DNA of 64,000 nt, from assembly GCA_029776155.1 (NCBI GenBank), contig JAKOTU010000068.1:1-64000 (forward strand), read 5' to 3'. Positions 25,821 to 34,674 of this stretch are shown piece after piece. The stretch is from Bacillota bacterium (lineage in GTDB: Bacteria; Bacillota; Limnochordia; Darwinibacteriales; Darwinibacteriaceae). Within the stretch, counting starts at the first letter, position 1, and each line of letters starts with the position of its first letter. A program made the position numbers and the translations under genes. Under the pieces are notes generated by a model. It was not told the DNA's origin, did no database searches, and saw only the letters and a list, made by a program, of their open reading frames with translations.

Positions 25821-28217
25821 ATGAGGTATGGTTACTTCGACGATGAGAACCGGGAGTATGTGATCGAGCGCCCGGATGTTCCAGTCTCCTGGACCAATTA
25901 TCTGGGCGTGAAGGATTTCTGCACGGTGATTTCCCACAATGCAGGAGGGTATTCCTTCTTCAAAACACCACAGCATCACCGGATCACCCGGTTCCGTCCC
26001 AACGGGGTGCCCCTGGATCGCCCCGGTCATTACATCTACCTGCGCGATGATGAGAGCGGGGAATACTGGTCCATTTCCTGGCAGCCTGTGGGCCTTGACT
26101 TGAACAAGGCGGTGTATCAGTGCCGGCATGGCCTGTCCTATTCCAAGTTTTTCTGCTCTTACCAGGACATTGCAGCGGAGCAGCTGTTGTTTGTTCCCCT
26201 CAGCGATGACCTGGAACTGTGGGATGTGCGGATCAAAAACACGGGGGAGCGCCGCCGAAACCTCAGCGTCTTCGGCTACGTAGAGTTTTCCTTTCACCAT
26301 GTGGACATCGATAACCAGAACTTCCAGATGAGCCTTTATGCCAGTGGTTCCAGTTACCAGGATGGAGTTATTGAGTACGACTTTTTCTATGAGCCGTGGA
26401 TGTTCCACTATTTCACCGGCAATTTCCAGCCGGATAGCTATGATTCCATCCGCGATGAGTTTATCGGTCCCTACCGCTCCGAGACCAATCCCCTGGCTGT
26501 GGAACGGGGGGTGTGCTCCAACCGCAGTGAACTCGGGGGCAACCACTGCGGAGCACTGCACAAAAGGATCACCTTGGAGCCACGGCAGGAAAGCCGCCTC
26601 ATTTTCCTCTTAGGCGTGGGCAGCCGGGCCGTGGGACAGCAGATGCGGGAAAAGTATGGCCACCCGGCCAGCGTGGACGGGGCCTTTCAAGGGCTCAAGG
26701 AATACTGGCAGGAGAAGCTGGCTGTCCTGCAGTGCGCAACGCCCCATCCAGGTTTGAACACCATGATCAACACCTGGAATCTGTATCAGGCCGAGACTTG
26801 TGTGGTCTGGTCCCGGTTTGCCTCTTTTATTGAAGTAGGGGGACGCACAGGTTTGGGCTTTAGGGACACCGCACAGGACGTGTACAGCGTGCCCCACACC
26901 AATCCCACCAAGGTGAAGCAGCGCCTGGTGGAACTGCTGCGGGCCCAGGTAAGCCAAGGGTACGGCTTGCACCTGTTTGAACCGGAGCTCTTTGACCCTG
27001 GGCGCCCGCCAAGGCCGCAGTTTAAGTCGCCTACGGTGGTTCCCGAACCACCCAAGGGCAGCCTGATCCACGGCTTAGAAGATACCTGTTCCGACGATCA
27101 TCTGTGGCTTGTGCCTTCCGTGTGCGAGTATGTGAAGGAGACGGGGGACTTTGGCTTTTTCGACGAAGTGTATTCCTTTGCGGACGGAGGGGAAGCCACA
27201 GTCTATGAGCACTTGAAAAGGGCTTTGGACTTTTCCGCAGAGCAGGTGGGACCAAGGGGGGTGTGCAGGGGTCTGAGGGCTGACTGGAATGACTGCCTCA
27301 ATCTAGGCGGCGGTGAGAGTGCCATGGTCTCGTTCCTGCATTATTGGGCCCTGCAGGAGTTCGTGGCCGCGGCGCAGTTCCTCGGCCGAACCGCAGATGT
27401 GCAGCACTACTCTGCCGCGGCAGAGAAAGTGCGGCAGGCTTGTGAAAGGGAGCTTTGGGATGGTCAATGGTACCTACGGGGCTTTACTGCCCAGGGGGAG
27501 AAGATCGGCAGCGCCGAAAACGAAGAAGGCAAAATCCACCTGGAATCCAATGCCCTAGCCGTGCTGTCTGGGGCCGCCCGCCGGGAGCGGGCCCTCACCT
27601 GCATGGATGCGGTGGACCGCTACCTTTATTCGCCCCGGGGTCTGCACTTGGTTTGGCCTGCGTACACCAAACCAGATGACAACGTGGGTTTTGTGACCAG
27701 GGTGTATCCAGGCGTCAAGGAAAACGGGGCCATCTTCAGCCATCCTAACCCCTGGGCTGTTATTGCCGAATGCCGCTTGGGCCGGGGGTCGCGGGCCATG
27801 AAGTTCTATGACGCCCTGCTTCCTTACAACCAAAACGATGAGATCGAGATCCGCCAGGCTGAACCCTATTCGTACTGCCAGTTTGTTATGGGCAGGGATC
27901 ACTCCGCCTACGGCCGGGCCCGCCATCCGTGGCTCACGGGCAGTGCCGGCTGGAACTATGTGGCTGCGACCCGCTGGATTTTGGGTATCCGGGTGTCCTA
28001 TGACCGCTTGCTTGTGGATCCGTGTATACCCCCGCAGTGGCGGGAGTTTCGGGTGACCCGCCGTTGGCGGGGGGCAGAATACCGGATTACGGTGCGCAAT
28101 CCCCAGGGGGTGGAGCACGGGGTGAAATCCCTAACGCTCAACGGTGAGCCGCTAGTGGACGGGATTCACCCCCAGCCCAGGGGAACGGTCAACGAAGTTG
28201 TGGTGATCATGGGTTAA
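25821..28217 (+). CDS. Cellobiose phosphorylase (GH94)
   Basis: 798 residues. GH94 enzymes phosphorolyse cellobiose to alpha-glucose 1-phosphate and glucose, saving ATP in anaerobic cellulose/cellodextrin degraders. Features: MRYGYFDDENREYVI start, GLGFRDTAQDVYSVPHTNPTKVKQRL near 345, GLRADWNDCLNLGGGESAMVSF with the general acid Asp491, and C-terminal PYSYCQFVMGRDHSAYGRARHPWLTGSAGW binding phosphate. The DWNDCLNL and LHLFEPELF regions resemble cellobiose rather than chitobiose phosphorylases, but specificity is not certain. ATG 25821 has GGGGAG upstream. It forms an operon with the RpiR gene; no signal peptide, so cytoplasmic. Confidence 0.92.
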   Translation: MRYGYFDDENREYVIERPDVPVSWTNYLGVKDFCTVISHNAGGYSFFKTPQHHRITRFRPNGVPLDRPGHYIYLRDDESGEYWSISWQPVGLDLNKAVYQCRHGLSYSKFFCSYQDIAAEQLLFVPLSDDLELWDVRIKNTGERRRNLSVFGYVEFSFHHVDIDNQNFQMSLYASGSSYQDGVIEYDFFYEPWMFHYFTGNFQPDSYDSIRDEFIGPYRSETNPLAVERGVCSNRSELGGNHCGALHKRITLEPRQESRLIFLLGVGSRAVGQQMREKYGHPASVDGAFQGLKEYWQEKLAVLQCATPHPGLNTMINTWNLYQAETCVVWSRFASFIEVGGRTGLGFRDTAQDVYSVPHTNPTKVKQRLVELLRAQVSQGYGLHLFEPELFDPGRPPRPQFKSPTVVPEPPKGSLIHGLEDTCSDDHLWLVPSVCEYVKETGDFGFFDEVYSFADGGEATVYEHLKRALDFSAEQVGPRGVCRGLRADWNDCLNLGGGESAMVSFLHYWALQEFVAAAQFLGRTADVQHYSAAAEKVRQACERELWDGQWYLRGFTAQGEKIGSAENEEGKIHLESNALAVLSGAARRERALTCMDAVDRYLYSPRGLHLVWPAYTKPDDNVGFVTRVYPGVKENGAIFSHPNPWAVIAECRLGRGSRAMKFYDALLPYNQNDEIEIRQAEPYSYCQFVMGRDHSAYGRARHPWLTGSAGWNYVAATRWILGIRVSYDRLLVDPCIPPQWREFRVTRRWRGAEYRITVRNPQGVEHGVKSLTLNGEPLVDGIHPQPRGTVNEVVVIMG

Positions 28218-28230
28218 TACTGGACAGAGC

Positions 28231-28256
28231 AAAGGGCAGCCTCCAGGCTGCCCTTT
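28231..28256. terminator. Hairpin between cellobiose phosphorylase and exonuclease genes
   Basis: AAAGGGCAGCCT (28231-28242) pairs with AGGCTGCCCTTT (28245-28256). It overlaps the last codon of the convergent gene and lacks a T run, so terminator function is likely but not certain. Confidence 0.6.
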
Positions 28257-29100
28257 AAGCAAGCGTCGGAATGGAAGCTCGGATGCCCAAAGATTCCAAA
28301 GTACGGCGCACCTCTTGTTCTGCAAAGGCTAAGCGTCCCGCATGCCAGCAGCAGTAGGTGGGCACGTTGCGGTCAATGGTGGTTAATTCCAAGTACAAGC
28401 GGGCTTTGTCCCTGTTGGCCGCCAGGTTCTGGCCAGCCTTGCCCGGCAGAAGATCGGCATTCTGCAAGAGGTCATCCAAAGACCCAAACATGTTCAACCA
28501 CTTCACCGCGGTTTTGGGGCCCACGAGGGGAATGCCCGGGATGTTGTCGCTGGTATCGCCCACCAAGGCCTTGTAATGGGGTACTAGTGCGGGGCTGACC
28601 CCCAGTTCATACTGGACGATCTCAGGAGTGTACATTTTGTTGGCCCTGCTGTTGGGCGCGACCACAGTGATCTCATCGGAAACCAGCTGTAGGGCATCCC
28701 GGTCCGTGGTGACAATGTAGCAGTGGGTACCTGCAGGGGCGTAATTGGCCAGGGTGCCCATGATATCATCCGCTTCGTAACCGGGAAACTTGATCATGGG
28801 GACGCTGAAACTAGCGATCACTTCTTCGATCAGTTCAATCTGCCCCCGCAGTTCTTCCGGCATGGGTGGGCGGTGTTGTTTGTAGTCGGGAAAGAGTTCA
28901 TGGCGGAAGGTGGGGCTGGGGTGATCGGAGGCGACAAAGAGATAATCGGGTTGAAACTGCTCCATCAACGCGGTAAGGGTGTTATAAAAGCCGAGCACAG
29001 CGTTGATAATTTGGCCGTCCTGCCGTTTAATAGATGTTGGTAATCCAAAGAAAGAGCGGTATACTAAAGAAAAGCAGTCCAAGATCAAACAGGTAGACAA
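28255..29100 (-). CDS. Stand-alone 5'-3' exonuclease (PolA N-domain-like, flap nuclease)
   Basis: 281 residues matching the 5' nuclease domain of DNA polymerase I but not fused to a polymerase. Metal-binding acids appear in LILDCFSLVYRSF, GYEADDIMGTL and TTDRDALQLV; the helix-3-turn-helix is GDTSDNIPGIPLVGPKTAVKWL. It probably removes RNA primers or flaps. Start TTG 29100 (AAAGGAG 7 nt upstream) is chosen over the in-frame ATG at 29124, which lies at the predicted transcription start just below a TATAAT box. Divergent from the CoA-binding gene. Confidence 0.88.
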   Translation of the reverse strand: MSTCLILDCFSLVYRSFFGLPTSIKRQDGQIINAVLGFYNTLTALMEQFQPDYLFVASDHPSPTFRHELFPDYKQHRPPMPEELRGQIELIEEVIASFSVPMIKFPGYEADDIMGTLANYAPAGTHCYIVTTDRDALQLVSDEITVVAPNSRANKMYTPEIVQYELGVSPALVPHYKALVGDTSDNIPGIPLVGPKTAVKWLNMFGSLDDLLQNADLLPGKAGQNLAANRDKARLYLELTTIDRNVPTYCCWHAGRLAFAEQEVRRTLESLGIRASIPTLA

Positions 29101-29114
29101 AGCGCTGACTCCTT

Positions 29115-29143
29115 TTGACGGCATTTAGTATCTATTATAACAT
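29115..29143 (+). promoter_or_regulatory. Promoter of the CoA-binding/spoIID operon
   Basis: TTGACG (29115-29120), 17-bp spacer, TAACAT (29138-29143); about 38 nt before ATG 29181. It overlaps the opposing promoter of the exonuclease gene. Confidence 0.55.
29134..29142 (-). promoter_or_regulatory. Extended -10 promoter of the exonuclease gene
   Basis: Minus strand TGTTATAAT, an exact extended -10, 34 nt upstream of TTG 29100. Confidence 0.6.
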
Positions 29144-29180
29144 ACCTTTCCTGCTTGGGCTGAGAAAGGAGAGGAGTTTT

Positions 29181-29582
29181 ATGCCAAGTCCCGTGGAACA
29201 AGCCTTGAGTTACAAGCATGTGGCGGTGGTTGGCTTAAGCCGCGATCCCTCCAAAGCGGCCCACAAGGTGCCCGCTTACCTGCAGCGTGTAGGTTACAAG
29301 ATCTACCCTGTGAATCCCTTTGGCGGGTCTGAACTGTTGGGGGAGAAGGTGTACAGCAGGGTCAGCGACATCGACGGGCCTGTGGATCTAGTTGTGGTGT
29401 TCAGACCATCGGAAGAGGCCTTGGCCGTGGTGGAAGATGCCCTGCAGCGCGCTGATGTCAAAGCCATTTGGCTGCAGGAAGGCATTGTCAATGAACAGGC
29501 GGCAGCGCTGGCCGAAGAGCGGGGCCTCATCTTTGTACAGGATAAATGTACCTTTAAGGAGCATCGGAGACTAAACCTCTAA
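29181..29582 (+). CDS. CoA-binding protein (YccU/YneT-like)
   Basis: 133 residues forming a single Rossmann-type CoA_binding domain: HVAVVGLSRDPSKAAHKVPAYLQRVGYKIYPVNP at the N-terminus, VDLVVVFRPSEEA in the middle and AIWLQEGIVNEQAAALAEERGL near the end. It is like the first domain of succinyl-CoA synthetase alpha, but small and without the catalytic His domain. The function of the stand-alone family is not settled. AAAGGAGAGGAG precedes the ATG. It heads the operon that continues with spoIID 14 nt later. Confidence 0.88.
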   Translation: MPSPVEQALSYKHVAVVGLSRDPSKAAHKVPAYLQRVGYKIYPVNPFGGSELLGEKVYSRVSDIDGPVDLVVVFRPSEEALAVVEDALQRADVKAIWLQEGIVNEQAAALAEERGLIFVQDKCTFKEHRRLNL

Positions 29583-29596
29583 GGAGCAGCCTGTAG

Positions 29597-31108
29597 ATGA
29601 AGAAATTGATCGCAGTTTGGTCTGTGCTGATTCTGGTTCTGGGGGGAGCCCTGGCAGCCTCCGGGGAGGATACCCCGGTGGCCCTGGGCTGTCCAGAACC
29701 TCTGGCCCTGCCCGCAGATAAGATTCTGCGCATCTCCCCTAACCTCGTGGAATTCGAGCACCACGGGTTCCTGCCCATCAGCAGCGAGGTTGAGTGCTAC
29801 CAGCACTGGGGGGAGGAAATTCTACCCATACCCCTAGATGCGGTGAAGGTAGGTTTTGAGCAGGTAGTCCCCACCGTGTATGCGGGTGAGATCATCCGTT
29901 TTGATGTGTATGATCCCCTCTACATCCGCACGATTCGGGTGGCCATCAGCACCGGCCAGTTCAGCAGCATTGAACATCAAGAACTGAGGTTTTCCTCGCC
30001 CACTAGGTTGTATGTTGAGGAAAAGGGTACGGGCCGCGGCTTTCAGGTAGTGGACGGCGAGGAAGCGGTGGTGTCCGTCAGCGGCGGCCGGTTTCAGGTG
30101 CTGGATCCTGGGGGAAATATCTGGGAGTTTGGCACCCGCATCTACGTGGAAACGCATCCCGGGGGACTGATCCAGATCAACTCGTTTCAGAGAGGTTCAG
30201 GCACCCGCTTTTTCCCGCGCTATCGGGGCCGCTTTGAACTTACTGTCGCGGGTGAAAACCGGTTTTTGGCCATTAACGAAGTGAGCCTGGAGGACTATTT
30301 GATCCAGGTGGTGCCCAGTGAAATGCCTGTAAGCTGGCCCATGGAGGCCTTGAAGGCTCAAGCTGTGGCAGCACGTACCTACGCGGTGGCCCAGGCTGTC
30401 TATTCCCGCCAAGGTCACCTGGGCTTCCATGTGGCGGACAGCACCAGCTCCCAGGTGTACAACAACGAGCTGGAATCGCCGCGGGCCACCCAAGCCATAT
30501 TAGCAACAGAAGGGCAGATTCTCGTTAACCCAGATGGCACCGTTAGTTCCACCTACTTTTATTCCACCTCGCCCCGGGGGCTGATTACCGATTTGGCTGC
30601 CTGGCAGGATTTGAGCCAGCTGGCCCTGGAGGGCCATTCTCCCTGGTTTCGTTGGACGTGTTCCTTCAGCAGGGAAGAACTTGTGCAGCAGCTGGCGCCC
30701 CTGCTGCCCGCAGGCTTCGGCGAGCTGGTGGGCTTGGAAGTGGCCGAACGGGATGCCCTGGGGAGGGTGGTGCACTTGTGCATTACAGGCACCCAAGGTC
30801 AGGTTTCCATCACCGGCGAGCTCAACGTGCGCCGGGCCCTGCAGCCCAGAGCGGTGCAGCGGGTGGGGGACAGTATCGGCCGGCAGAACCTGCTGCCCAG
30901 TGCACACTTCTTTCTGGATGTCCAGAAAGATGGCAGCGGCCGCCTTCAGACCGTGCACATCTACGGCGGAGGTGCAGGACATCAGCTGGGCATGAGCCAG
31001 TGGGGAGCCAAAGGGCTGGCTGAAGCCGGCCAGGACTACTTAACTATCTTGAGTACGTATTACACCCAAGCCCATCTGATTACCCATTCAGAACAGTTGA
31101 GGTACTAG
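29597..31108 (+). CDS. spoIID: SpoIID/LytB domain protein
   Basis: 503 residues: signal peptide (1-21), an N-terminal beta-rich region with SPOR- or SH3-like strands (about 30-200), and the SpoIID/LytB domain (about 210-500). Family motifs are EVSLEDYLIQVVPSEMPVSWPMEALKAQAVAARTYA (the catalytic Glu near 239), STSSQVYNN and GGAGHQLGMSQWGAKGLAEAG. SpoIID is a lytic transglycosylase that cleaves stem-peptide-free glycan after SpoIIP action during engulfment; SpoIIP lies at 2125-3216. Because the N-terminal region is long, a vegetative LytB-type role is possible too. AAGGAG precedes the ATG. Confidence 0.9.
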   Translation: MKKLIAVWSVLILVLGGALAASGEDTPVALGCPEPLALPADKILRISPNLVEFEHHGFLPISSEVECYQHWGEEILPIPLDAVKVGFEQVVPTVYAGEIIRFDVYDPLYIRTIRVAISTGQFSSIEHQELRFSSPTRLYVEEKGTGRGFQVVDGEEAVVSVSGGRFQVLDPGGNIWEFGTRIYVETHPGGLIQINSFQRGSGTRFFPRYRGRFELTVAGENRFLAINEVSLEDYLIQVVPSEMPVSWPMEALKAQAVAARTYAVAQAVYSRQGHLGFHVADSTSSQVYNNELESPRATQAILATEGQILVNPDGTVSSTYFYSTSPRGLITDLAAWQDLSQLALEGHSPWFRWTCSFSREELVQQLAPLLPAGFGELVGLEVAERDALGRVVHLCITGTQGQVSITGELNVRRALQPRAVQRVGDSIGRQNLLPSAHFFLDVQKDGSGRLQTVHIYGGGAGHQLGMSQWGAKGLAEAGQDYLTILSTYYTQAHLITHSEQLRY

Positions 31109-31110
31109 GC

Positions 31111-32133
31111 ATGGATGAGAAGCGTAAACCCGAGTGGAAGGTTCCCTGGCGGGGTGTGCTGGTAGCTCTGCTCGTGAGCGCGGCGGCCCTGGTGGTGATT
31201 TTCGCGCAGACCAGTAATCCCCGGGATGTGTTCCAGGAGCTGAGGGCGTACCCGCTGCGTTACTTTTTTGGGGCCCTGTGTTTTGTGCTCGCCGCGTGGA
31301 TCGTGGACGGGCAGCGCATCGGCATGCTGGTTCGGGCCCTGGGTCTGAGGATCCCCTGGTGGGAACTGACCATTGTGCTCGGGGCAGCCAACTTCCTCAC
31401 CTTGGTCACCCCCTTCGCTGGGGGTGGCGGCGCGCTCATTGTGTACTACCTGTACCGCCGTGGTTTGAGGTCCTCCCAGGCTACCGCGGTGGTGCTGGGT
31501 GGGGGCCTGGCTGGGCAGTCTGCACTGGCCTTCTTGGGGTTGATTACTTCCGCCACCTTGTCGGACTTGCCCGCGGATTTGGCGCCCTATTTCACCGCGG
31601 TGAGGATCGGGGCCGTTGTCTACCTTTTGATCCTAACAGGGCTGCAGCTGGGAATTGTGAAGAGCGAGCGCCTCTTCCAATGGGTTTTCAGCAGGATCGG
31701 CAGCAAGTCCCGTTCCGCTTCCTGGATCGCCGACTTCCGTTCTGCCTACGAGTTGCTGCTTACCAAGGGCCGGTGGCACTACGCGGCGTGTGTGATGGTG
31801 GCCATTTCCTATTATGTGGTCTACTATATGGGTAGTTTTCTTCTGCTCAGTGGTTTTGCTGTCTTCCATCCCTGGCTGCGCTTTGCCGTTGCCGTTCTTT
31901 TTGGTGTGGCTCCCGTGTTCTCACCCATCCCTGGGGGAGCTGGGCTTTCTGAAGGGATTTCCTGGGCCGTACTAGATGGCGTGCTCCACGCCGATGAACT
32001 GGCCAGCTTTATCGTCCTGTGGCGGACTGTGGTTTTTTATATCCCCATTTTATTAGGAGGCGGTATCTTCGTCTTTTTGGTTCTGCGCTGGGCCTCGGGC
32101 AGTAATATTACGGGCGGAAAAGGGCCATACTAG
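31111..32133 (+). CDS. LPG-synthase transmembrane/UPF0104-family flippase-like protein
   Basis: 340 residues with about eight to nine membrane helices of the lysylphosphatidylglycerol synthase TM (UPF0104, YbhN-like) family. Characteristic stretches are LTLVTPFAGGGGALIVYYLYRRGLRSSQATAVVLGG and PVFSPIPGGAGLSEGISWAVL. There is no aminoacyl transferase domain, so it cannot make lysyl-PG by itself; members act as lipid flippases or transporters. It starts 2 nt after spoIID with TGAGG 8 nt upstream of the ATG, so it is cotranscribed with it. Confidence 0.83.
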   Translation: MDEKRKPEWKVPWRGVLVALLVSAAALVVIFAQTSNPRDVFQELRAYPLRYFFGALCFVLAAWIVDGQRIGMLVRALGLRIPWWELTIVLGAANFLTLVTPFAGGGGALIVYYLYRRGLRSSQATAVVLGGGLAGQSALAFLGLITSATLSDLPADLAPYFTAVRIGAVVYLLILTGLQLGIVKSERLFQWVFSRIGSKSRSASWIADFRSAYELLLTKGRWHYAACVMVAISYYVVYYMGSFLLLSGFAVFHPWLRFAVAVLFGVAPVFSPIPGGAGLSEGISWAVLDGVLHADELASFIVLWRTVVFYIPILLGGGIFVFLVLRWASGSNITGGKGPY

Positions 32134-32194
32134 GCAGGAAGCACAGGCAGGGGCCTGCTGCACCCTGCCGTAGGCAGCTTGGAGGTTGATGGCC

Positions 32195-32614
32195 ATGGGT
32201 TATCGGGAACAGTTGAGGCAAGCCCGGGAGCTCCTGCAGAGCGAAATCGCGGAACTCCAGAGCAAACTGGCAGCCAAGGAGCAGGATCTGCGGAAGTTGG
32301 ACAGCCTGTTGCGGGAGTCGGGCAGTCCCCGGGGCGCCCGCACTTCGCTCACGGCGCAGATCGTCGCGACTTTGTACCTGCTGGCACAAGAAAACCCTGA
32401 CGGGGTACCCGCCAGGGCGGTGGTACAGAGGTTTACCCAGATCCGCGATGATGTGAACGAGTCCACCATCCGCTCTACCCTCTACCAGGTGACGCGCAAA
32501 CTGCGGCCCACAGAAATCACGTTGGGCGACGGGGTAGAGAGGGTACGGGTGGTGAAAAGGGGTCCCCTGTATGATGTGCAGTTAGTGACCGAACAGAGTG
32601 CGGAGCTCATCTAA
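32195..32614 (+). CDS. Coiled-coil plus winged-helix-like protein, unknown
   Basis: 139 residues. Residues 1-50 form a charged coiled coil (ARELLQSEIAELQSKLAAKEQDL) and 55-139 look like a winged helix (SLTAQIVATLYLLAQENPDGVPARAVVQRF, then TIRSTLYQVTRKLRPTEI and a two-strand wing). A DNA-binding or spore-regulatory role is a guess. ATG 32195 is used because GGAGG lies 9 nt before it. Its end overlaps the convergent dinG gene by 33 bp. Confidence 0.6.
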   Translation: MGYREQLRQARELLQSEIAELQSKLAAKEQDLRKLDSLLRESGSPRGARTSLTAQIVATLYLLAQENPDGVPARAVVQRFTQIRDDVNESTIRSTLYQVTRKLRPTEITLGDGVERVRVVKRGPLYDVQLVTEQSAELI

Positions 32615-34534
32615 CTCCCGGGTGAAGCGGGCAGGGGGGAGGGACCGCAGGAAGCTCTCTCCGTAGCTGGCACTGAGGATGCGGTCATCTAAGATCACTA
32701 CTCCGCCCATGTCCTGTTTGGTGCGGATCAGCCGGCCGAAACCCTGTTTGAGGCGGAGGATGGCCTGGGGCACGCTGTAGTCCAAGAAGGGATTGCCCCC
32801 AGCTTGGGCGATGGCCTCCAGGCGCGCCGCGGTGACGGGGCGGTCGGGAACCGTAAAGGGCAGGCGTGTGATCACCACTGCCTTCAGCGCCTCCCCGGGC
32901 AGATCGATGCCCTCCCAGAAGCTGTTCGTGCCAAAGAGCAGGGAACGGGGATTGTCCCTAAAGCTTTCAATCAGGCTCAGCCGCGGGCCGTCCCCTTGTT
33001 TGTAGAGGGCATAACCCTCTGCCTGCAGTTTGGGCCAGATGGCTTCAGCCACCTCGTCCATGAGGCTGTAGCTGGTGAAGAGCGCGAGCACGCCTCCGCG
33101 GGTGGCCGCGGCCGTGCGCAGGATGAGATAGCCCACGTAGTGGCTGTAACGGGGGTGTTTAGGGCTCTTCGCTTCTCTGGGCACGCAGAGAATGGCCTGG
33201 CGTTCATAGGCAAAGGGTGAGCCCAAGATGAGGCCGGAGGCTCGTTCCAGCCCAAGCTGGCCCTGGATGTACTGGAAAGACTGGTTAGTGCTTAGGGTGG
33301 CCGACGTTAGGATTACCGAGGGCACCTTGTCAAATAGGGTTTCCTGGAGGAGGGGACCGATCTGAATGGGGGCGGCCGTAAGGCAGGGCTCCCCGTTTTG
33401 CATTTCCGCCCAGTAGGCGAAGCTGGGATCGGCACCGGATAAGATCAACTCCAGATCGTCCAGGAGCCTAGTGGTGAAGGCCGAAAACTGCTCCACCAAA
33501 CCGAAGGCTTCCCCATCTTCATCTAAGCTGCACTCCTTGAGCAGCCCTTGAATGCCCTTAAGGTGCTTGTCCAGGGTAGTGCGGCTGAATGCCGGCCTGT
33601 TTTCCGAGGTGAGGGGGACTGTGGGCCTGGTAATTAAACCGGCGATCTCGCCGAAGTACTGGCTCGCTTCCCGCACTAGGTGATCGAGGGTAAGGTGGAG
33701 ATCCTGCACCACATATTCCGGCACATAATCCCGCAGCACATTTTGGAGCTGCACTCCGGTGCGGTAATAGGCCAGGAAGTCTCTGCGGGTGAGCGCGTGG
33801 CTGTAAGCATTGGTGGCCGCATCTTCTAGGTTATGGGCTTCATCAACAACCACCGCCTGGTAGTCGGGTAGGACGCGCCCTTCCGTTCTGGCATCGGCCA
33901 GGAGCATGGCTTGGTTGGTGATCACCAGATGGGCCTTGGCCAAGCGGTGGCGCAGGCGCCAATAAAAGCAGGTTTTAAAGTGGGCGCAGCGTTCTTCCGG
34001 GCAGCTTTCCTTTTCGCAGCAGATCTCCCGCCACAGCTCCCCGGGGATGGGGAAGGGAGTAGAGTTGTAATCACCCGTTTCGGTTTCTGCGGCCCAGTGC
34101 TGCAGCGCTGTCAGCTGTTCGGTGAGATTGTCCAGGAGGCTGAGCTGGCCGCCCCGTCCCTGGAGCAGTTCTTCCAAACGGCGCAGGCACAGATAATTGG
34201 ACCTCCCTTTGAACACCTCCACCTTAAACTCGAAGGGGAGCACTTCTTGGAGGAAAGGAATGTCTTTGTGGAACAGCTGTTCCTGCAGGGTGAGGGTATG
34301 GGTGGCCACAACCGCCAGTTTGTTCTCTGCCACAGCATAAAAAAGCAGGGGCAGAAGGTAGGCTAGGCTTTTGCCCACTCCTGTGCCAGCTTCGATGATG
34401 CCGTGCTCTTTGTTCAAGAGCACCCGGTAAATGTGTTCAGCCATCTGGATCTGCTCCGGACGGTACTCATAGGACTCCAGCCGCTGGGCCAGCACACCTT
34501 CCGGTCCCAGCAGCGCCTCTGCACTGAACTCCAC
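32582..34534 (-). CDS. dinG: DinG/XPD-type ATP-dependent helicase
   Basis: 650 residues of superfamily 2 helicase. Walker A IIEAGTGVGKSLAYLLP, four-cysteine Fe-S cluster region (CCEKESC...RC...TC, about 173-188), DEAH box VVVDEAHNLED, and C-terminal motifs GTNSFWEGIDLPGEAL and QGFGRLIRT are all present. DinG unwinds DNA with a 5'-3' polarity and resolves R-loops and G-quadruplexes. There is no N-terminal exonuclease domain of the Bacillus type. The GTG at 34534 (AAGGTGGTG upstream) is the likely start; the longer ATG frame overlaps the -10 element. Confidence 0.9.
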   Translation of the reverse strand: MEFSAEALLGPEGVLAQRLESYEYRPEQIQMAEHIYRVLLNKEHGIIEAGTGVGKSLAYLLPLLFYAVAENKLAVVATHTLTLQEQLFHKDIPFLQEVLPFEFKVEVFKGRSNYLCLRRLEELLQGRGGQLSLLDNLTEQLTALQHWAAETETGDYNSTPFPIPGELWREICCEKESCPEERCAHFKTCFYWRLRHRLAKAHLVITNQAMLLADARTEGRVLPDYQAVVVDEAHNLEDAATNAYSHALTRRDFLAYYRTGVQLQNVLRDYVPEYVVQDLHLTLDHLVREASQYFGEIAGLITRPTVPLTSENRPAFSRTTLDKHLKGIQGLLKECSLDEDGEAFGLVEQFSAFTTRLLDDLELILSGADPSFAYWAEMQNGEPCLTAAPIQIGPLLQETLFDKVPSVILTSATLSTNQSFQYIQGQLGLERASGLILGSPFAYERQAILCVPREAKSPKHPRYSHYVGYLILRTAAATRGGVLALFTSYSLMDEVAEAIWPKLQAEGYALYKQGDGPRLSLIESFRDNPRSLLFGTNSFWEGIDLPGEALKAVVITRLPFTVPDRPVTAARLEAIAQAGGNPFLDYSVPQAILRLKQGFGRLIRTKQDMGGVVILDDRILSASYGESFLRSLPPARFTRELDELRTLFGH

Positions 34535-34556
34535 AGTGTCACCACCTTGTTGATTC

Positions 34557-34565
34557 ATTATAACA
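34557..34565 (-). promoter_or_regulatory. Extended -10 promoter of dinG
   Basis: Minus strand TGTTATAAT, an exact extended -10 element, 22 nt upstream of the GTG start at 34534. Confidence 0.6.
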
Positions 34566-34603
34566 CAGGGTGGGGAGCCCTTGGTAGGCTTGCGGGGTTC
34601 GTT

Positions 34604-34633
34604 TTGACAAGCTCCGGTTCCATGTGCTATATT
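34604..34633 (+). promoter_or_regulatory. Promoter of the antiporter operon
   Basis: Perfect -35 TTGACA (34604-34609), 18-bp spacer, TATATT (34628-34633) with a TGC extension; 41 nt before the start codon. Confidence 0.7.
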
Positions 34634-34674
34634 TGAATCGGCATTACTGGACCGATGGGAAAGGGGGGGCGGCT

